From the NCBI GenBank assembly GCA_031216445.1, contig CM062214.1, forward strand, positions 11,773,501-11,837,500: a stretch of 64,000 nucleotides of DNA. Direction: 5' to 3'. The notes beneath the pieces were generated by a model. It saw nothing but the letters and a program-made list of their open reading frames with translations. It had not been told where the DNA came from and made no database searches. A program made the position numbers and the translations under genes. The stretch is from Lateolabrax maculatus. Its lineage: Eukaryota > Chordata > Actinopteri > Acropomatiformes > Lateolabracidae. Shown here one piece after another: positions 1 through 15,002 of this stretch; position 1 is the stretch's first letter, and each line of letters begins with the position of its first letter.

Positions 1-3000
1 ATTTCACATAGGAAAAATATGCACTTTTATATTATTTTGATAGCTTTATTAAAATCTAAAATAATAAATCACTGCCCTTTTATACAGTATATCTCTTGAC
101 TTTATTTTTCAGGTCTCAATGAAGTAAAACTCTTAGTTCCTTAGACACTGAAGCATCAGATGGACAGGCGTACATGAAGTTGGACTGAACACACAAAGCA
201 GATGAACCAGTGAATCCACCATCACTACCTTGGCATATATTCCCTCACAGTCTCCCACCCCTGCCTGCTCCTGTTTGATCCAAACACTGCTCTTATCAAC
301 CTCTTACACACACTCTGTAACCACGGTAACTATCTTACACTAATAGTCATAGGGCAGTGGTGTGCAACCAGCAGTTTCCTGCAGGGTTTACTGTCCACTT
401 TTGCTCAGAGCTGCAGAAATAGGGTGTCAGGGGATGACGGTAATAACGTTGTTCAGAATCAAACACCCAGCACAGCTGATATGATGACTTTGAATTTTCA
501 CTGCACAGTTCAGTGTGTGAAAGCAATTAAGCTTGGGCTTGTATTCCTTAAGCAAATTGAAATGTATCATACATCATTAGTTCATTCATTGGTTGCACAT
601 GGAGAACTTATAGAACTCAATATAGACAGATTACTTTTTTAAATTTGTTTTGAACATACAGCTTAGCTTGAGCAACAGTTGGGAGATGGAAAGAGCCAGG
701 TATTCTCTCCCTTATCTGAATTACCTTTTTTTCTCTAAGTTTTTTTATACAATTGAAATGGTGATTGTTGATTGTTCATGATGTTTAAAAAGACTGTGAA
801 TGGACAGAAAACACACACATTTCCAGACAAAAGAAAGTAAAATATCTGCTTTATACCAAACATGAATTTTCTAATCCTAAAAGGCTCATGATATAATTTT
901 TTGCAGGGCCACACCTCTGAAGTGCACACATGGATCTTTTCCTCTCATATTAGTTTTTAGGGAGTATTCATTTCTTCTGTAATAATTTCTGCAACACAAT
1001 GAATTGTGAAAATGTGTCTCTGAGAACATGACATTGGGATTGGACCTCTCTATGTTCTAGTCCTCAATGGGAAAATGAACACAATCTGTAAACTCGGAAA
1101 GGTGATCTATGTATGGACTGTAGCTTTTATCTTAGGAAGTGGCCATTCTTGAACTTACTGTTGGATTTATGCCCAAAAGAAATATTTTGGTAATGGACTG
1201 TGAGAACAGAGCTGCATGTAATAGGGATAGGAGTTGCAAGTATCAATATACAGTAAAATAGTCCAAATATGAATATATGATAGCGTTAATAAACTGCCAC
1301 AGTCAGGTGATGTCTATTTTAATGATGAATTCATGTTTCTGGCCTCCACCAACTGTCAAAAATAAAAAATAGTACAGAGCATAAGTGCTTATAGTGTAAG
1401 CAGGCAGACTATGCAAAACATTGTGAATCTTGACACCAAAGATGTGATACACTTCTGGATTGCCAATGACACTGTTTATTTTTTAACAAATGTTTCTACT
1501 GAAATTTTAACATAACTTCACAAGTATGTCAACAAACTAACAATCAGACAAACAAACAAGAAAGGTGCACTTAAGAACATTCACATCAAAGCACCATCTA
1601 ATCATACTTTGCTCTGACAGGGCAAAACAACGGCACATTTCCAAGAGAATAAAAATAAAAATTAAACATAAAATTATAAGCAAATCAATAAAAATAATGT
1701 ATAAATTAATAAATTAAAACCCAAGGCAAACAGGCTTCTGCAGATTTCTCTAGAAACTCCATAAAATATTTCCATATCTTCATAGTCTTTTCCCTTAATC
1801 ATCAATATACATTTTTCAAGAGCAAGAGAGTTTGATAGACCCTTAGGCCAGGTTTGTAGTCACCTGATTTATATATATAGTATATTTTGCTTGTAATGAG
1901 CAAGAGAAAGTCATTTTTGTATCTGTGTTGCTTACTTGCTTACTATTAAAAATTCAGAGGATACATAGTCTAGTGCATAATCTTACCCATGTAACATATT
2001 ACAGATTATCCAAAATCTATATCCCGAAAGCTTGGATAAATTGGCACTTCCATAGACAGTAAGTGTGACCTTTGTTCCACATTTAATACATAGATCAGAG
2101 ATGCGGGATTACATTTATTTAAGCTTGGTGTTATATACAATCTAATTTTCCATTTATATTGGAGTAATATAAAATAGGTATTTATGGATTGTGTTGGAGC
2201 ATTTGAGCATATCTCTTGGCAGTCCTCGTCTGTGATCTCGTCGTGTATGGCTTTTATTTTCTGAGGAGACTTGGGAGCTGTACACCATTATTTCATAAAA
2301 ACAAGAAATCTGTTGTCTCACGGAGTGGTGGTTCACTACTATCTTTTCTAAAGATGTGAGAGCAGGTAAAGATTGGGAATTTTGCCTCTTAGGTAGTTAC
2401 TGTAAGTATCTCGTAAGTGTCTGTTAAGTATCTCTTTACCAGGTGTAAAGCCACCGTTAGCCCAGATTGGCATAAATTGTGATAATACTGATTCTGATGT
2501 TTATGCACCTCATACCAGACCTGTGTCATATTTTTAACAAATGGATTATATGTGGATTTTTTTTTTGTTCTTTTCATTTAGCTCAGTACACATACAAATT
2601 AAGCTGTAGATGAGATGTAGTACCTACTTTGCTCAGTTCTCACCCAGGACAGTGGTGATTCTAATGAAAACAAACAGGAGGCTGCTGGGGGTTGGGCTGC
2701 TCATTAATACCATTGAAGGCTTGGACATTTTAAGCCACTTCTTTCATAGGGTAGGTATACCATGGATAAACAAAGCCTAGAGTGCCTGTTGTTCCAAATA
2801 AACTTACAAAACATGGGTTACATTCTTGTAAAAAAAAAAATAATTAGAGAGATAAAGGAATTAATTTTAAGAGTACTGATATGCCCAATCATAGAAATTG
2901 GCAACATTGACCACCTAATAATAAATTCAGATACTGAGTCGACTATTGTATCATAATTTGAAGATATTAAATTGTTGATATTAGGGTACTTATTATACTT

Positions 3001-5151
3001 AGATAAGTAAAACTATCTGTGACTATTTTAAATGCGATAAAAACACTACAATATCATTATCATATAATCAAATTTTATTCTCAGTATCGTTTACGGTAAT
3101 GCCTGTAATATTTGACAATTGCTAACAGTAATTGCCAGTGACACTGCTTTTATTGTGCTGTGCATGGCGAGTCACTAAAATACCAAACAAAGTATCATAT
3201 GGCAGAGGCGAGAAAAAGTTTTCCATCTCAGAAAACTTTACTTTTTTATTACAAAGCTGCAGAAAGTGCAATTCCCCTGTATTAAATTAAAACCCTTTGT
3301 GCTGTCATGTTTAATCTTTGATTAGTTAGTAACTAAATGTTCTCTGGACAATAGAATTAATTTAATTTATCAGTTGGGAATGTTCTCAAATAAAGAGTCT
3401 AATATGTCTGGACTTCTAACAGAAGAGCTTCTGTTTAATAAAGTAGCCCTGCCCTAATCTGGTTAAGATCTGCCGGATATAGATTGATACTCTCTTTTCT
3501 CAGAGGAAGAAAAAAGTGAGTCAAACACAATGGGAGGCTTGTCTGAGGTTGTTATGTCCTGGCTTTACTCATGACATGCTCATTTTCCTGCTACATCTGT
3601 GCTTCATCAATAGCAAACAAGTGTGTACTTGCCACCGAGTCACACTGCAGATTTAAATCACTAGCTCTCAAAACTTTGAAACTGAGGAAGAGGTTGTTTA
3701 AATAAAAAAACATTTACACAATACTGAGTTTAACGGCATCTTTCAGCAATCCTGCGTGCTTGGCCACAGCTGGACTGTCTGCCATGACATCATATCAGAG
3801 TGCACTATTGGCGCTATATAACAATGACGTTCAGTGTTTTCCTCTGTGGTCCCTCTCAGCAGGCCCCTAAATGTGGGCGCCGGGTCACAATGCCCCTCTG
3901 TGCCCCCTGACGTATGGCATCCTGGCACTAATGTGGCCCTGGAAAATTCTCAGGATGAATACCCGTGCCAAAAGCTTTCCAACCTTCCAAATCCTGGGAT
4001 GGTGTCCTCTGGGGCTCACGCTTGATTGTCTGGGACTAAGCTTACAAAACACTAAAAGAAAGACAGCTCGAAGGTGAGTGTGTTCAGTAAGATAGGCAGA
4101 GCATATGAGGAAAAGAAGAGAGACACCTCTGAATAGTTCAAAGTTGGCCTGTTCCAGCTAGGCAAGAAATACTCCATTTGGCTGCCAAACCAATCAGGCT
4201 TTCACCATTTTGAGTGTACTGCTCATGATTTAAGGGTTTCCACACACTTCTTGTTTGGAAAAGAAATAGGAAACACATTTCCCACAGAAACCTGACAACC
4301 GTTCTTTAAAGCAAAGCCTTTCACATCACAAACCTCTCATTATCTTTCATGTTGAAGCTGACCTTCTAAATCATTTCATTTGTGTCCTCTGATTAGAGTC
4401 TAGCATTTGGTCGCCACACCTGTCAGTCAAAAGGTGGCAACATGAACCTTATTCCTTTCCCTGAGAGAGTGGAAATGGGGGGATGAGGGAGTGGGACTAC
4501 GTTTGGCAAAACTGCTGAGGTAATTACAAATTCAAAGGCGAAAGAGATTCACACAATGTTCACTGAAACACCTTTGCTTGAAGCCAACAAAATGGCTTCA
4601 AGCGTAGGCTTTTGTGTCTGTGTTGCTGATGTGACTGACGGAGTTGAGAGAAAAAACAAGACATAAAAGAAGAGAGAGAAAAAAGGGAAGGGAGGAGAGT
4701 AGCAGAAAATGGTTTTGGCGAAAGGGTGGGGTAATGTGGAGGGGAGAGAAAAATGAATGTGAATGAAAGGATGAAGATTGAATTTCGTCTTCACAGACGA
4801 GAACACTGCCTCCGAGCAAACAAAAGGATGAAAAGATGACCTGTCGCTGTTCTCTGACTGACGGTTGGACAGTTCCCCATCTTCCTGATGGCGGCCCCTC
4901 CCTCTAACTCTCTCTCTTGCTCCAAGTCTTCCACTGCAAGTGTCCAATTTCAACTCTTAAAACAAATTATTGGACTGCCAGGGGGTGGACAAGGCACTGA
5001 GTCAGCAAACAAACGTGGAAGACTACCTGTCACAGAGTGTGGAGGCGGCTGAGGAGAAGGATATAGGATGAAAAGAAAAGAGGGGAGGGAAGCAGAAAGA
5101 ATGGATTTAAAAAATGGAAATCTAATGACAGCTTAACTGCTTATTAACTTG

Positions 5152-5152
<1 letters not shown>
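1..5152. other. Gene-free AT-rich sequence
   Basis: No frame longer than about 134 codons, no splice-framed similarity to a known protein and no repeat that I recognise. The 134-codon frame at 4549-4953 (minus) lies over a purine-rich stretch and has no family features. Confidence 0.6.

Positions 5153-5183
<31 letters not shown>
5153..5183. repeat. (GT)n microsatellite
   Basis: About 15 uninterrupted GT units. Confidence 0.95.
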
Positions 5184-5184
<1 letters not shown>

Positions 5185-5949
5185 ACGTGTATGCTTGTGC
5201 GGTCTGTTGGTCCCCTGTCTTTGAAGGAATACAACACTAGTCACAGCAAAAGCAGATTATGAGATTAAGTGGTGTGTTTCTGGGAAATAAATAAAAAAAA
5301 CTGGTAGATGAATGAAAACAGTTATGTACAATTACACTGGAAGGAAATCATTCTTCACTGAACCTTTATGTGGTGTATGTATGTATAGTGGGAGTGTTGG
5401 TGTAAAGTATGAATGAGTCGTGTTGTTTGGATATGCATTATTGTATGATGTTCTACAGTACGTTGCATCGTGTGAGATAGAGGGGGCAGAGAGGTTACAG
5501 TCACTTTTTAATAGCTTTACTGAGAGCAGGGGGAATTAATCGCTAAATCAGTAAGATTGATAATCTGCTCTGGTTGGGAAATAACCTGCAGAGAATCACA
5601 ATGACTTTGCTTTTATCTCCTGAGTTTACAGAGTTGCCCGTCCCACTCAAGATTGCCTCACAAATACACCTCGTAATCCAATGGGATTAAACTGTTTTTA
5701 CATGGAACATGCGTAACGTCGCAGTAGAGGAATTTTTAAACCATGGTAAATATGAAATCAGGGCTTTGACATTGAAGTACTGCAGGGCAAACTATCTTTT
5801 TCCCTTTCCCTACTTCCTTTGCTTCTACCCCTCTCTTCCCCCCTATCTGGTTCCTTCTGTGTGTTTAGAAATAGGATCTTATACCCTAAATTGAAAATGG
5901 GACTGCTACACAACACTCAACACATGGCAGCAGATGTGCGGCAGTATGT

Positions 5950-6130
5950 GAGAGGGGGGAGGGCAAAAGGAAAATCAGACAGAGGGTAGGAGAGACTGAA
6001 GGAAAGAGACAGAGAGAGGAAAGAGAAAGATGACAAAGGTAGGGAGAGAGAGAGAGGGAGAGGGGGAGAGGGAGGCGACAGACGGGACTATAGAGGAGGA
6101 AGAAAGATGAGAGACTGAGAGGGGAGGGAA
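5950..6130. repeat. Polypurine (GA-rich) tract
   Basis: About 180 bases that are almost entirely A and G on the plus strand, with several GAGAGAGA runs. It has no coding meaning; long open frames here on the minus strand come from the low complexity. Confidence 0.85.
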
Positions 6131-8460
6131 GAGGAATGGAGAGGAGTTTAGAGGCTCTCAAACACTTTGCACTCCCAGCACAGCAGATGCCACATTCTGT
6201 CTGGCACAGTGATCTGTGGGCCTGCTCTATTTATACCCTCACTGTGTCACTTCAGGGCCAGCACAACGTTCACACACACACACACACACACATCTAGCAT
6301 CAGGCTTTTGCAGCTCTCCTGCAATGACTGAAATGAGGCAGGTTATAGAGACCCCCTGCAAGGGGAAGAGATGGAAAACAATGTGAGGGCATATACAGAG
6401 ACAAAATGAGAGCATATACTGAATACTGCATACATACAGAATGTACACGTGAATGGATATTGCATCGCTGTGGAAGTGTTGAAAATGCCAAAGTCCCTCT
6501 GAAACTCGCATGTGAGAGTAGATAAAGATACAGATTTTGCTTTTCATGAAAGCCTGGCTGGTTTTAGTTGGCAGAACAAACCATGAGAAAAGGGAGAGTG
6601 AACAAACAGTGGTCTGATTAAGCAGCAGGAGGACCGGAGCCTTTTGGATCGCCCTGGTTACTGGGAATAACAGCCGCAAGTTACATCAGCCTTCCACCTT
6701 AACAACGAGTAGAGTTGGGCAACTCGAAGAGGAAAATCTTAGTTAGTGTTAAAATAGGGCAGAAGGGCGGAGGGGCTGAGAAAAGGAAATAAAAGAGAGA
6801 CAATTTTTACATTTAAAGCTGTGGCAACAAATACAGTCCCATATGCTCTATAAAAGTTTGTAGTGTTTTCTAGCACTACAGTTTAAAGATGAGAAAATTG
6901 TAACAGCTATATTTTCGCCGTGAACAGTTACTCTGGGGTGGGTGGAGGGAAAGCTTGATAACAGCCATGCTTTAATTTAAAACGCACCATGTGGACAAAA
7001 GCAGGGTGTCTTTGCTCATGCTATACGTGTACCCTCATCTGTGAAGCTATGTTGCATTGTTAAGAGGCAGCACCCCTGCATGTTAAATGGCCTTTGTTTG
7101 TAATCAATCAGCCCAAATGTTACAGAAGCAAAGCGGGGTTCATTACACATCCAGCTCAGAGGAACGACACCACCCTGCACATCCATCAACCTCCACCACG
7201 GGCCCCTGCAATATAACACTAGCTGGTTGGGAACGGAGGGTGCGCTCACACGCGCGACTACAAACACACTCACACATATACAAATATAGATAGATGCCCA
7301 CGTCCACACACTCGCACATTTGTCTTTGACCTATGATGTTGTATGCAAAGTCACACAAACAAATTCTAATAGCTCAGGAGGAGGTGGCGTTTAAGAACAA
7401 GAGGAATATTTTATGCAGGTGCAATAAAAAAGCTTGGAGGCAATCCTTGAAGGGTCACCTTTGATATTATGAAAAATGAAAGGCTAAATCATGTCCGTAA
7501 TAGTTCTGCGTGTCTGTCGATGTGTGCGAGTAAGAGAGGCAAACTTCAAAGATGCAAACCGCCACCTGTATCTGATCTGATATAGTTTACAAAAAATGAA
7601 ATGGAAGTTAACATAACTGCGTGTGTGACCATGTGTAAGCCAGTGAAAGAGCACTCCAGCTGTCAGAGGCACGGGGGGGGGGGGGGGGGGCTGTGCATAT
7701 GTGTGCACAAGTGAGCACAGGAGAGAACAACAACAAACCGTCCTCCTCTTTGAAGCGGACCGTATCACCTTCCGATCCCCCGCTCCGCTCCCCCCTCCAC
7801 TGTCCATCAGCAAGCCATAAATCCGGGCTCTCATCTGCCGATGTGCCTCTGAAGTTCAGGAATGCACAAGTGGGATTTGAGGCCCGGTGAATTATGGGAA
7901 CACCTGGGAGGGGTAAAGGGTGGGGGACAGGGAGGGAGAAGGAGGGAAGGTTCAGGCATCCTTATACCTATGAAGAGCATGTTGACAGCCAACAAGGCTG
8001 ATGGATTAGTTCTGGTAGTCAACTATCTTAGGTGTGGGTAATATGCCTTTGAATCACAGAATAAGCATGGAATACTAGCCTGCTGACGGCATGTACCCAC
8101 ACACACACACCTATTGTTTTACAAGATGGAAACATGGACATAATAGAGTCCAGCAGTAACTTCAGATGGTAAGAAATGGCAGAGAATTCGGGGAAGGCAG
8201 AGAGCAATGTTTTTGAAAAGGCTGAGGGTTATAAAAACAGAACATGGCTGGGGTCGTGGCCTGGTCTGACTCTGTCGTTCCTGCGCAGCAAGCTCACATT
8301 CTTTCAGCCTGCACGCTCAGAGTCACCCATCTGCAGCCCCTGTCACTGGCAGAGTCACTACGTTACCCTCCATTTGTTTTTGTTTCCATTTGTTTGTCAG
8401 TGAAAGCAGAGGTTTGTTTAAATCTGTGTACCAGGTGTGTGTCCTTTTATTTGTGTGTCT

Positions 8461-8487
8461 CCTTTCTCTCTCTCTCTCTCTCTGTAT

Positions 8488-8558
<71 letters not shown>

Positions 8559-8612
8559 TATAGATTGTATAGTGTGTGTGTTGTTCATATGTATATATAT
8601 ATATATATATAT
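8461..8612. repeat. Compound microsatellite (TC)n-(TA)29-(CA)n-(TA)n
   Basis: A TC tract (8466-8482) is followed by 29 TA units (8491-8548), a short CA tract, and a second TA tract (8592-8612). Confidence 0.95.
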
Positions 8613-11600
8613 AATGAGTTTTGGAAGGACAATGTGAAAGTCATTTCTTTCTGACTGGCTGTTTAGTTTACATAATTGTTTGTATTTTCAAACAGTAAGT
8701 TTTCATATTTAACATTACTATAACTATAAACAACTGTAACTCGATCTTATATCTAAGAAAGAGCACAATACCCTTAACTCTGATAGCATCCTTGTAAATT
8801 TTTTTTTTAACCTGACGTAAGTGATCCTTGGCCTTTGAAGTAATGCTCAGTTTCTACTGTAGTAAGCTAGTAAGCCAGAAACCCTAATGGTTGCATCTTA
8901 CATTAGAGCAGATAAGCACACTGTTTAATCCATTCCTTGCACTTTTCTTACACTTTTGCTCTTGTGTTTACTTTTGAAAAGACAAAAAAAAAAAAAAAAG
9001 AAACTACCCTTTAAACTCTTAAAATCTCGTGTATCTCTCTTACTACATCCTCATGCACGCCGTTTCAACATGAATAGAAATTCAAAGCTTGACAGACTTG
9101 CGTAGTTACTGTTGCTAAGCTATGATTGGATAATATCTGATCGGGGAGGGGGTTTAGTGTTCAGCCAATTTCCATCTTCAAATTGCTTGTTTTGTCCAGG
9201 GGACAGTCCATATCCCAAAGAGATTCAATTTGCAATAATACAAAACAGACTTACACGATTAATCCATTATCAAAATTGTTGTCAGTACATTTTCTGTTAA
9301 TAAACACAACATGACTGTTGCTCCCTGTTACTGCCACACATGACAGGCAAAGCAGGAGGAACATAAAGGTCAACACATAAATAAATAAATCACTTTGTTG
9401 CACTCTCTTTGCCCTTGCCGGTGATGTCTGTTTTCTGTCTTAGTGCATCTCAAAGCAATCTCTATGCCTTTCCACTTCCTGACGGGGGCCATCAATTTTG
9501 CCATTAAAGTTGAGTCATATACAGTAGCTGATTTCAGTGATATATTTCAAACCCCAAGTGCCCAATAAACCCCCTTTTTTCTCTTTTAAAGGATAAATGA
9601 TATAGAATGAATGAGGTGGTTCAAAAATCGAAGGAGTGGGAAAAATTGAAAGGAGACAAAATGAGAGAAAATACTAGATATATTCCCCTTGTGGTAGACA
9701 GTGCTATATTACAAAGGATTGTGGAACCCTAAAAAGATTTAGTTTCTCTTTCAGTCGCATTGATTTTGTGGAAGATGTCTTTGTAACTAGCCCTGGTGAT
9801 TAGCCCCCACCCGCAATCAATCAATGCTCATAGGATCTCACAATGGCAATGTTTGCACAGGCCAAATAGATGTGAAGAAATAGAGTGGGAAAGAGTGGAG
9901 GGGAATTAGGGGGAAAAAGATGAGGGAGAGAAAAAAGCAGAGAGGAGACCTTATAAAACCAAGACAAGGACAGCAGCCACATCACTATATCAAAGCCTTT
10001 TTGTTTGCTGAATTCAGCCTTGCTGATTCACAAAGTGATATGGCCCTCTGAATTTCCTGTAACCCCAACTTGTCTGTCAAGTGCTCTTTTTTTTATTGAG
10101 AGGATATTGAAACCACCCACATTCAGCATTTCAGTTCTGTTGCCAAAGGATGCGTGTTATGCAGGGTATAAGGTTAAAACACAAAGGTTTGCTGCTTGAA
10201 TTGACATGGAAGTGAACCACTACACCCTGTATTGTTTCCCCTTTAGTTAAGGCAATGCAAGGGTGTCATGAAGTGCTAGACATAAGCCTCACCCTGCAGT
10301 CATGCCAGAGTATAATTGCTGTGGCTGCTGGCGTGGGAGGCCTGGAAGTCTCAGACTTGTTATTTGAGATGAGTCAGGTTACAGGTGGGAAAGGAAAGGA
10401 ATGTTTTTAAGAGAGGCGATGTCTTTAAAGTGTACATAATAACATATAATTAAGATACGAGGAAAATAGCATATTTTATCATCCCTTTTATTGTTTTTGT
10501 CTTCTTTTTCTCCCTGGTTTAGTCACTGTTAATTCTAGATTCCCATAGTCCCAGTCATGAAGTGAAGACCAGTGCATCTCCACTGATCATAGAGGTATAA
10601 AGAGAACTGGATATTGAAAAAGTTCTTCCGTTTTTCCAGTTTGCCTCCATATCACACAGACATTCGAGTCCTTCTCTGGCTCAGCTGGCCGACTCCCCAC
10701 AAACATATAAACAAATAAAGTAATATTTTAAGGCTCTACTGGATGTTTGTTATTTTTATTTCACCCAATGGCTGAAATCGAAGAATTTAAAGTGCTTTTT
10801 TTGTAATCAAACGGAATTGTGTTTACATTCACTTCACTACACAAGACTGCGATTTTCGTTTTACATTAAAACTTCTTCTACTTTCTCTTAGAACAGCTAG
10901 TCCAAATACACAGGAAACTGATTTTCAGAGGATCATTCCATGTAGCAATGCCATCAAGAGATATTGTTGTCAAGGACAGAAGGGATGATAATGCCTGTGA
11001 GAGCTGAGATTTCCTGGCTCACAAGGCTGCCAAGATGCGTACCCAAACCTAAGTTTATAAAATCCTGAAGTAGAATAGCCATCAAATCACATAAGTTTCA
11101 TTAACCTATATAGTCTGTATATCATTTTGTCACACTTCTTTTTACATTGCCCCATTCTGCCATATCCTATTCTAGGTAGTCCTATCTCACCTTCACTAAG
11201 GCATGTCCAATCTTGTTCAAATGTCAATGATACTGCAGAGTCAGCCATAAACCCCCTAATGTTTGTCTCTAGTGAGCTCTTCCCTCTTCCCCCCTCTAAA
11301 GAGAGAGGCCAGCACCTGGACGCAACCCAAATCGACTGCCTGCCTCTTATGCCTGTCTTCATCGCTGCATGCCTGAGTGCCCTCCTTTTACTGTCTATGG
11401 TTCCGTCGACCTATCTACTTAACTGATTGACTGTCATGACATTTTCTCCCAGTTAGCTTTGATCACTACAGTGTAGCAGTGTACCATTATGGAAGGAGGC
11501 AAGCCGTAGCATTTGTGTGGTACAACAGCCTACAATGGCGCCACAAAGCGCAATTTACATAGAAATGACTAAATTACTGAGCACCGGCGCAGCCAATGGG

Positions 11601-14391
11601 TGCTATAATTCAAAATGACTACTGTGACCACACGTAGGTCTCCGACACAGCCTCCAGCCAACACTAACATTCAGAGAACAAGTGGTCAGCTCGTAGGAAG
11701 GAATGTGCTGTTTCAGCAGGTTGTAGGTATTTTGTCATCAAGTATCACACGTCCTCTTGCCCTTCCGCGTATCGATTCTCTTTGCACTCCAGGCTTGGAG
11801 AGGACACAGCCTTTATGACACAGTCACAGCACAGTGAAAAAAAACAAACTAAAATGAACAGATATTTTCATGCTGTTGAGTAGCAGTAAGGTATTGAAAA
11901 TGCTAATTCAGAATGTAAAAAATAAAATGTGTCGGATGTGAAAGTTGGGTTTGTTAAGCGATGCAGCATTTTGCATACACCTTTTCAGAATTAGAAAAGT
12001 CATGCCCTTATTCTGGTTAGGCAGACATAACCATATGTCCAGCCAGCAAATCTGGGCCGATCAAGTCTTTGTCTGGCATCGGGGCAGACTCATAACCTCC
12101 CCTCACAACAATTTGCATAGAATTATCTCGATTACGGTCTCAATCTCAGCTAGATGCAGGTGGCCATGAGAAAGACTCATTCAACGGCAAATTGATAGAT
12201 TAACTCCCCATGAATGTGATCAGTTATTCTTTCCAGCAAAACACAGAAAAAAAAGCAGTCATTTCCATAAGCATACTAATTTACATTTACATAGAGATGA
12301 ATCCAGAAAGAGCGAAATGGCATGACTTGAAACAGGTCCCCTGGCTGTTCGGAGGCATCAACAGGCATCACCCAGAGGAATTTCAAAATCCATCGAGCGC
12401 GTCAATCAAATGCTGTGTGGCATTTCAGTTAAAGTAAGGAGGGGAAAAGCAAGCAAAACATTTGAACACAACAAGTTTCTTACAAGGGGGCTAATGTCGT
12501 GCCTGGGTTATCCTCGATTTAATAAACTAAACCAAATGTTAATAAAGCACATGCTTATTTTATCTCTTTTACTAACTTTTCATTTACCACTTTTATTTAC
12601 AGCAAAGTCTTTTCATCTAAATGTGCTATTGGTATGTGGAGGGCCATCATAACACACTTCAGTTGTAGCATCACAGCATATACCGTGTGTACCTGTAAAA
12701 AGAAAATAGGCTTTTACATTCTGAAATATGACAGCAGACTATTCTCCTTATGATATAAAATGCAAATGCTTTACATGACATCAAATGAGCTTATGCCATT
12801 CTGCCGAATGTGGTCTGATGTTTTGGTGACAGAGCTTGAGGGACGAAGCATAACAAACAGGATGGAATTAAGTGGTGAAATTAATCAGGATTTATTTTTA
12901 TGTATGCTATGACTGGCATGAAGCAAATCGTATTATGGGAAAATAGAGGGAATCCAAATTGAGGTTAAACAGTTCTTGTTTCAAAAACAGTTTAATGGAT
13001 TATATGAGGATCTCTGTCTATTTGTATACATACTGTAGGCTATGTTATTGCTCCAAAACTAACAATAACATAAAATTATGATGAGGAATAAAATAATGCC
13101 ATGTGTCTATGAAATTCGATACCAATTTCTGTCAAAATAAGCCACATTAAAGATCTGACTCACTGTTAGTCATGACATAGTAAAAAAAAATAAACCACAA
13201 TGATGAAAGTAACAGACGTTTATGATGGAAAAGTGCAAGTAGGATGTAATCTTTTCCATAATCTGCAAGCATGGCAGCCCCGAGAGAGAGGACAGCAGCT
13301 GGACAGATGTATTAATCTGCTCCCTTGTGTATGATTTACTGTGACAGAACCCTGCGAAAACCAAGGATGCAAGTTTATTGGCTGAAGACATTGGCCATCA
13401 CAGTTTAGGGAAATCTCTTGTTCAAGAATGGAGAAATCTGTCGTAGAATTTTACATGGTCGCCCTGACCCAATCGCTTCACCTTCATTTTTTATATTTTT
13501 ATTCACTCTGACTTATCAAACACTTGTGTGCTATCACAGCTGACTTTAAAAGTAAATCCATATGGCAGAGATTAACAAAGCTGGGTGTCCCTTGTGATGT
13601 TTCCAGGTGCACACACTTCTTAAACTCGCAGCATATGATGAAATGTAACTACATACCGCAAATCCAAAACCCAGTGGATAGCAGAAAAACTAGACAATTT
13701 TAATAAAAATAAGTATAAAAAATAGGTAAAGACAGAGGAGACATCTTTTGATTTGACTTAAATTAATTTGGACGTATACATGCTGACATGAAAACAGAGG
13801 AGGTCACTACACTTAACACCTTTTTTTTCTCCTCTCATTAGCTGAGGTATGTGCAGCCCTTTTCTTGCCTTCTACTTTGTCTTGAGAAAGAATGCCCAAA
13901 GGCCCTGACCTCATGCTTTCACCCCTGGTTTGGACAAAGCCAGGCTTTGTGCCAGCTCTCCAGGCACACCACAGCCTGGCTGTCCGGCCCTTATACTGCC
14001 AAAGCCCCTCCAGTCGTTGCCCAGGCCCCCCAGTTTACCCTTTGTGGCCCGTATCCACTCAGCTGTGACTAAGCGACTCTCCCCCTAGTATGTGCCGTGT
14101 TTCATAATGAAATCATTCAGTCATGCGGAGGATGTTGCCATAAAAGAATGCCAGTTATGTGTGTCCACTTCCACTGTGGCAGACCCACAGGGAACGGGAC
14201 CTTCTAAGTCAGTTAGTCACCTGGTTGCAAAACACCCAATTCTATTTTATTCGTCAAAGACACTCAGTCTGTACTTTAAACCGACAAATGAGTTTGGTGT
14301 AATTTTTACAGAGTTCTACAGAGATCTAGTTTATAGGCTTTGTCACTTGTTTATGACATTTTGATATTCTGGTTTTATTCTGGAGTTGTTG

Positions 14392-15002
14392 ATTTTAGAG
14401 AGATATTTAGATGTTTTGGGAAATATGCTTATTTGCTTTCCTGACAAGAGTTAGATGAGAAGATTGATACCTCTCTCGTGTTTGTCTGATCAATACAAGG
14501 CTACAGCCAGCTTGGCATAAAGACTGGAAACAGGATGAAACTGCTTGCCTGGCTCTGTTCGAAAGTAACAACAATCTGCCCACCAGCAGCTCAGAAATTA
14601 CAATGTTAAAACTTGTTTTACACTTTTTTGCGTGGGTTTGTGTTCCAGACTTATTCTTGGGCGGGGGCAGTGACTTCCTGTAGTCTTGTCATCACCCTGA
14701 GATTGCCAGGCAGCCAGCAGAGACTTCAGAAATAGTCTGGCTCGTAACCCCATAATACTACAATGTGTAGTTTTTACACTTCGGTTTCAGTTTAGCATTT
14801 GGCAATTTGTGAATTTTAAAGGTGCTGGTAGTTTGATTTTTTTTTTACTTTGAACAGAGCAAGGTTATCTGTTTCCAATCTTTATCGTAGCCTTGTATAG
14901 ATTTGAAAGACACGAGAGTGGTATTGATCTTCTCGTCAAATTTTCAGCAAGTAAAATACAGTAATAACCATTTCCCAAAATGACGTACTGTTCCTTTAAA
15001 AT
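14392..15002. mobile_element. Foldback DNA element with about 145-bp inverted arms
   Basis: The left arm (14392-14535) and the reverse complement of the right arm (about 14860-15002) align along their length: the end ATTTTAGAG/ATTTTAAAG, the core TTTTGGGAAAT, then GAGAAGATTGATACC/GAGAAGATCAATACC, CTCTCGTGT, ACAAGGCTAC and AAAGACTGGAAACAG/AAAGATTGGAAACAG. The unit is about 611 bp with an unrelated centre and no coding capacity. I recognise this as an abundant interspersed repeat of percomorph fish; the family name is not certain. Related copies occur at 36750-37570 and 53165-53260. Confidence 0.75.

Larger units (their letters stand above)
5184..14391. other. Gene-free intergenic sequence downstream of fjx1
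   Basis: Contains the GA-rich tract, the compound TA microsatellite, a G-run at 7674-7690 and an A-run at 8984-8999. Otherwise it is unremarkable AT-rich sequence with no supported gene. Conserved non-coding elements may be present but cannot be judged without alignment. Confidence 0.6.

Noticed and set aside
6239..6679. 146-codon minus-strand frame
   Set aside because: No domain or signal of a known family, includes a (GT)n-coded Cys-Val run, and sits in intergenic sequence.
8244..8654. 136-codon frame through the TA microsatellite
   Set aside because: Most of the product is Tyr-Ile repeats from the (TA)n tract; not a gene.
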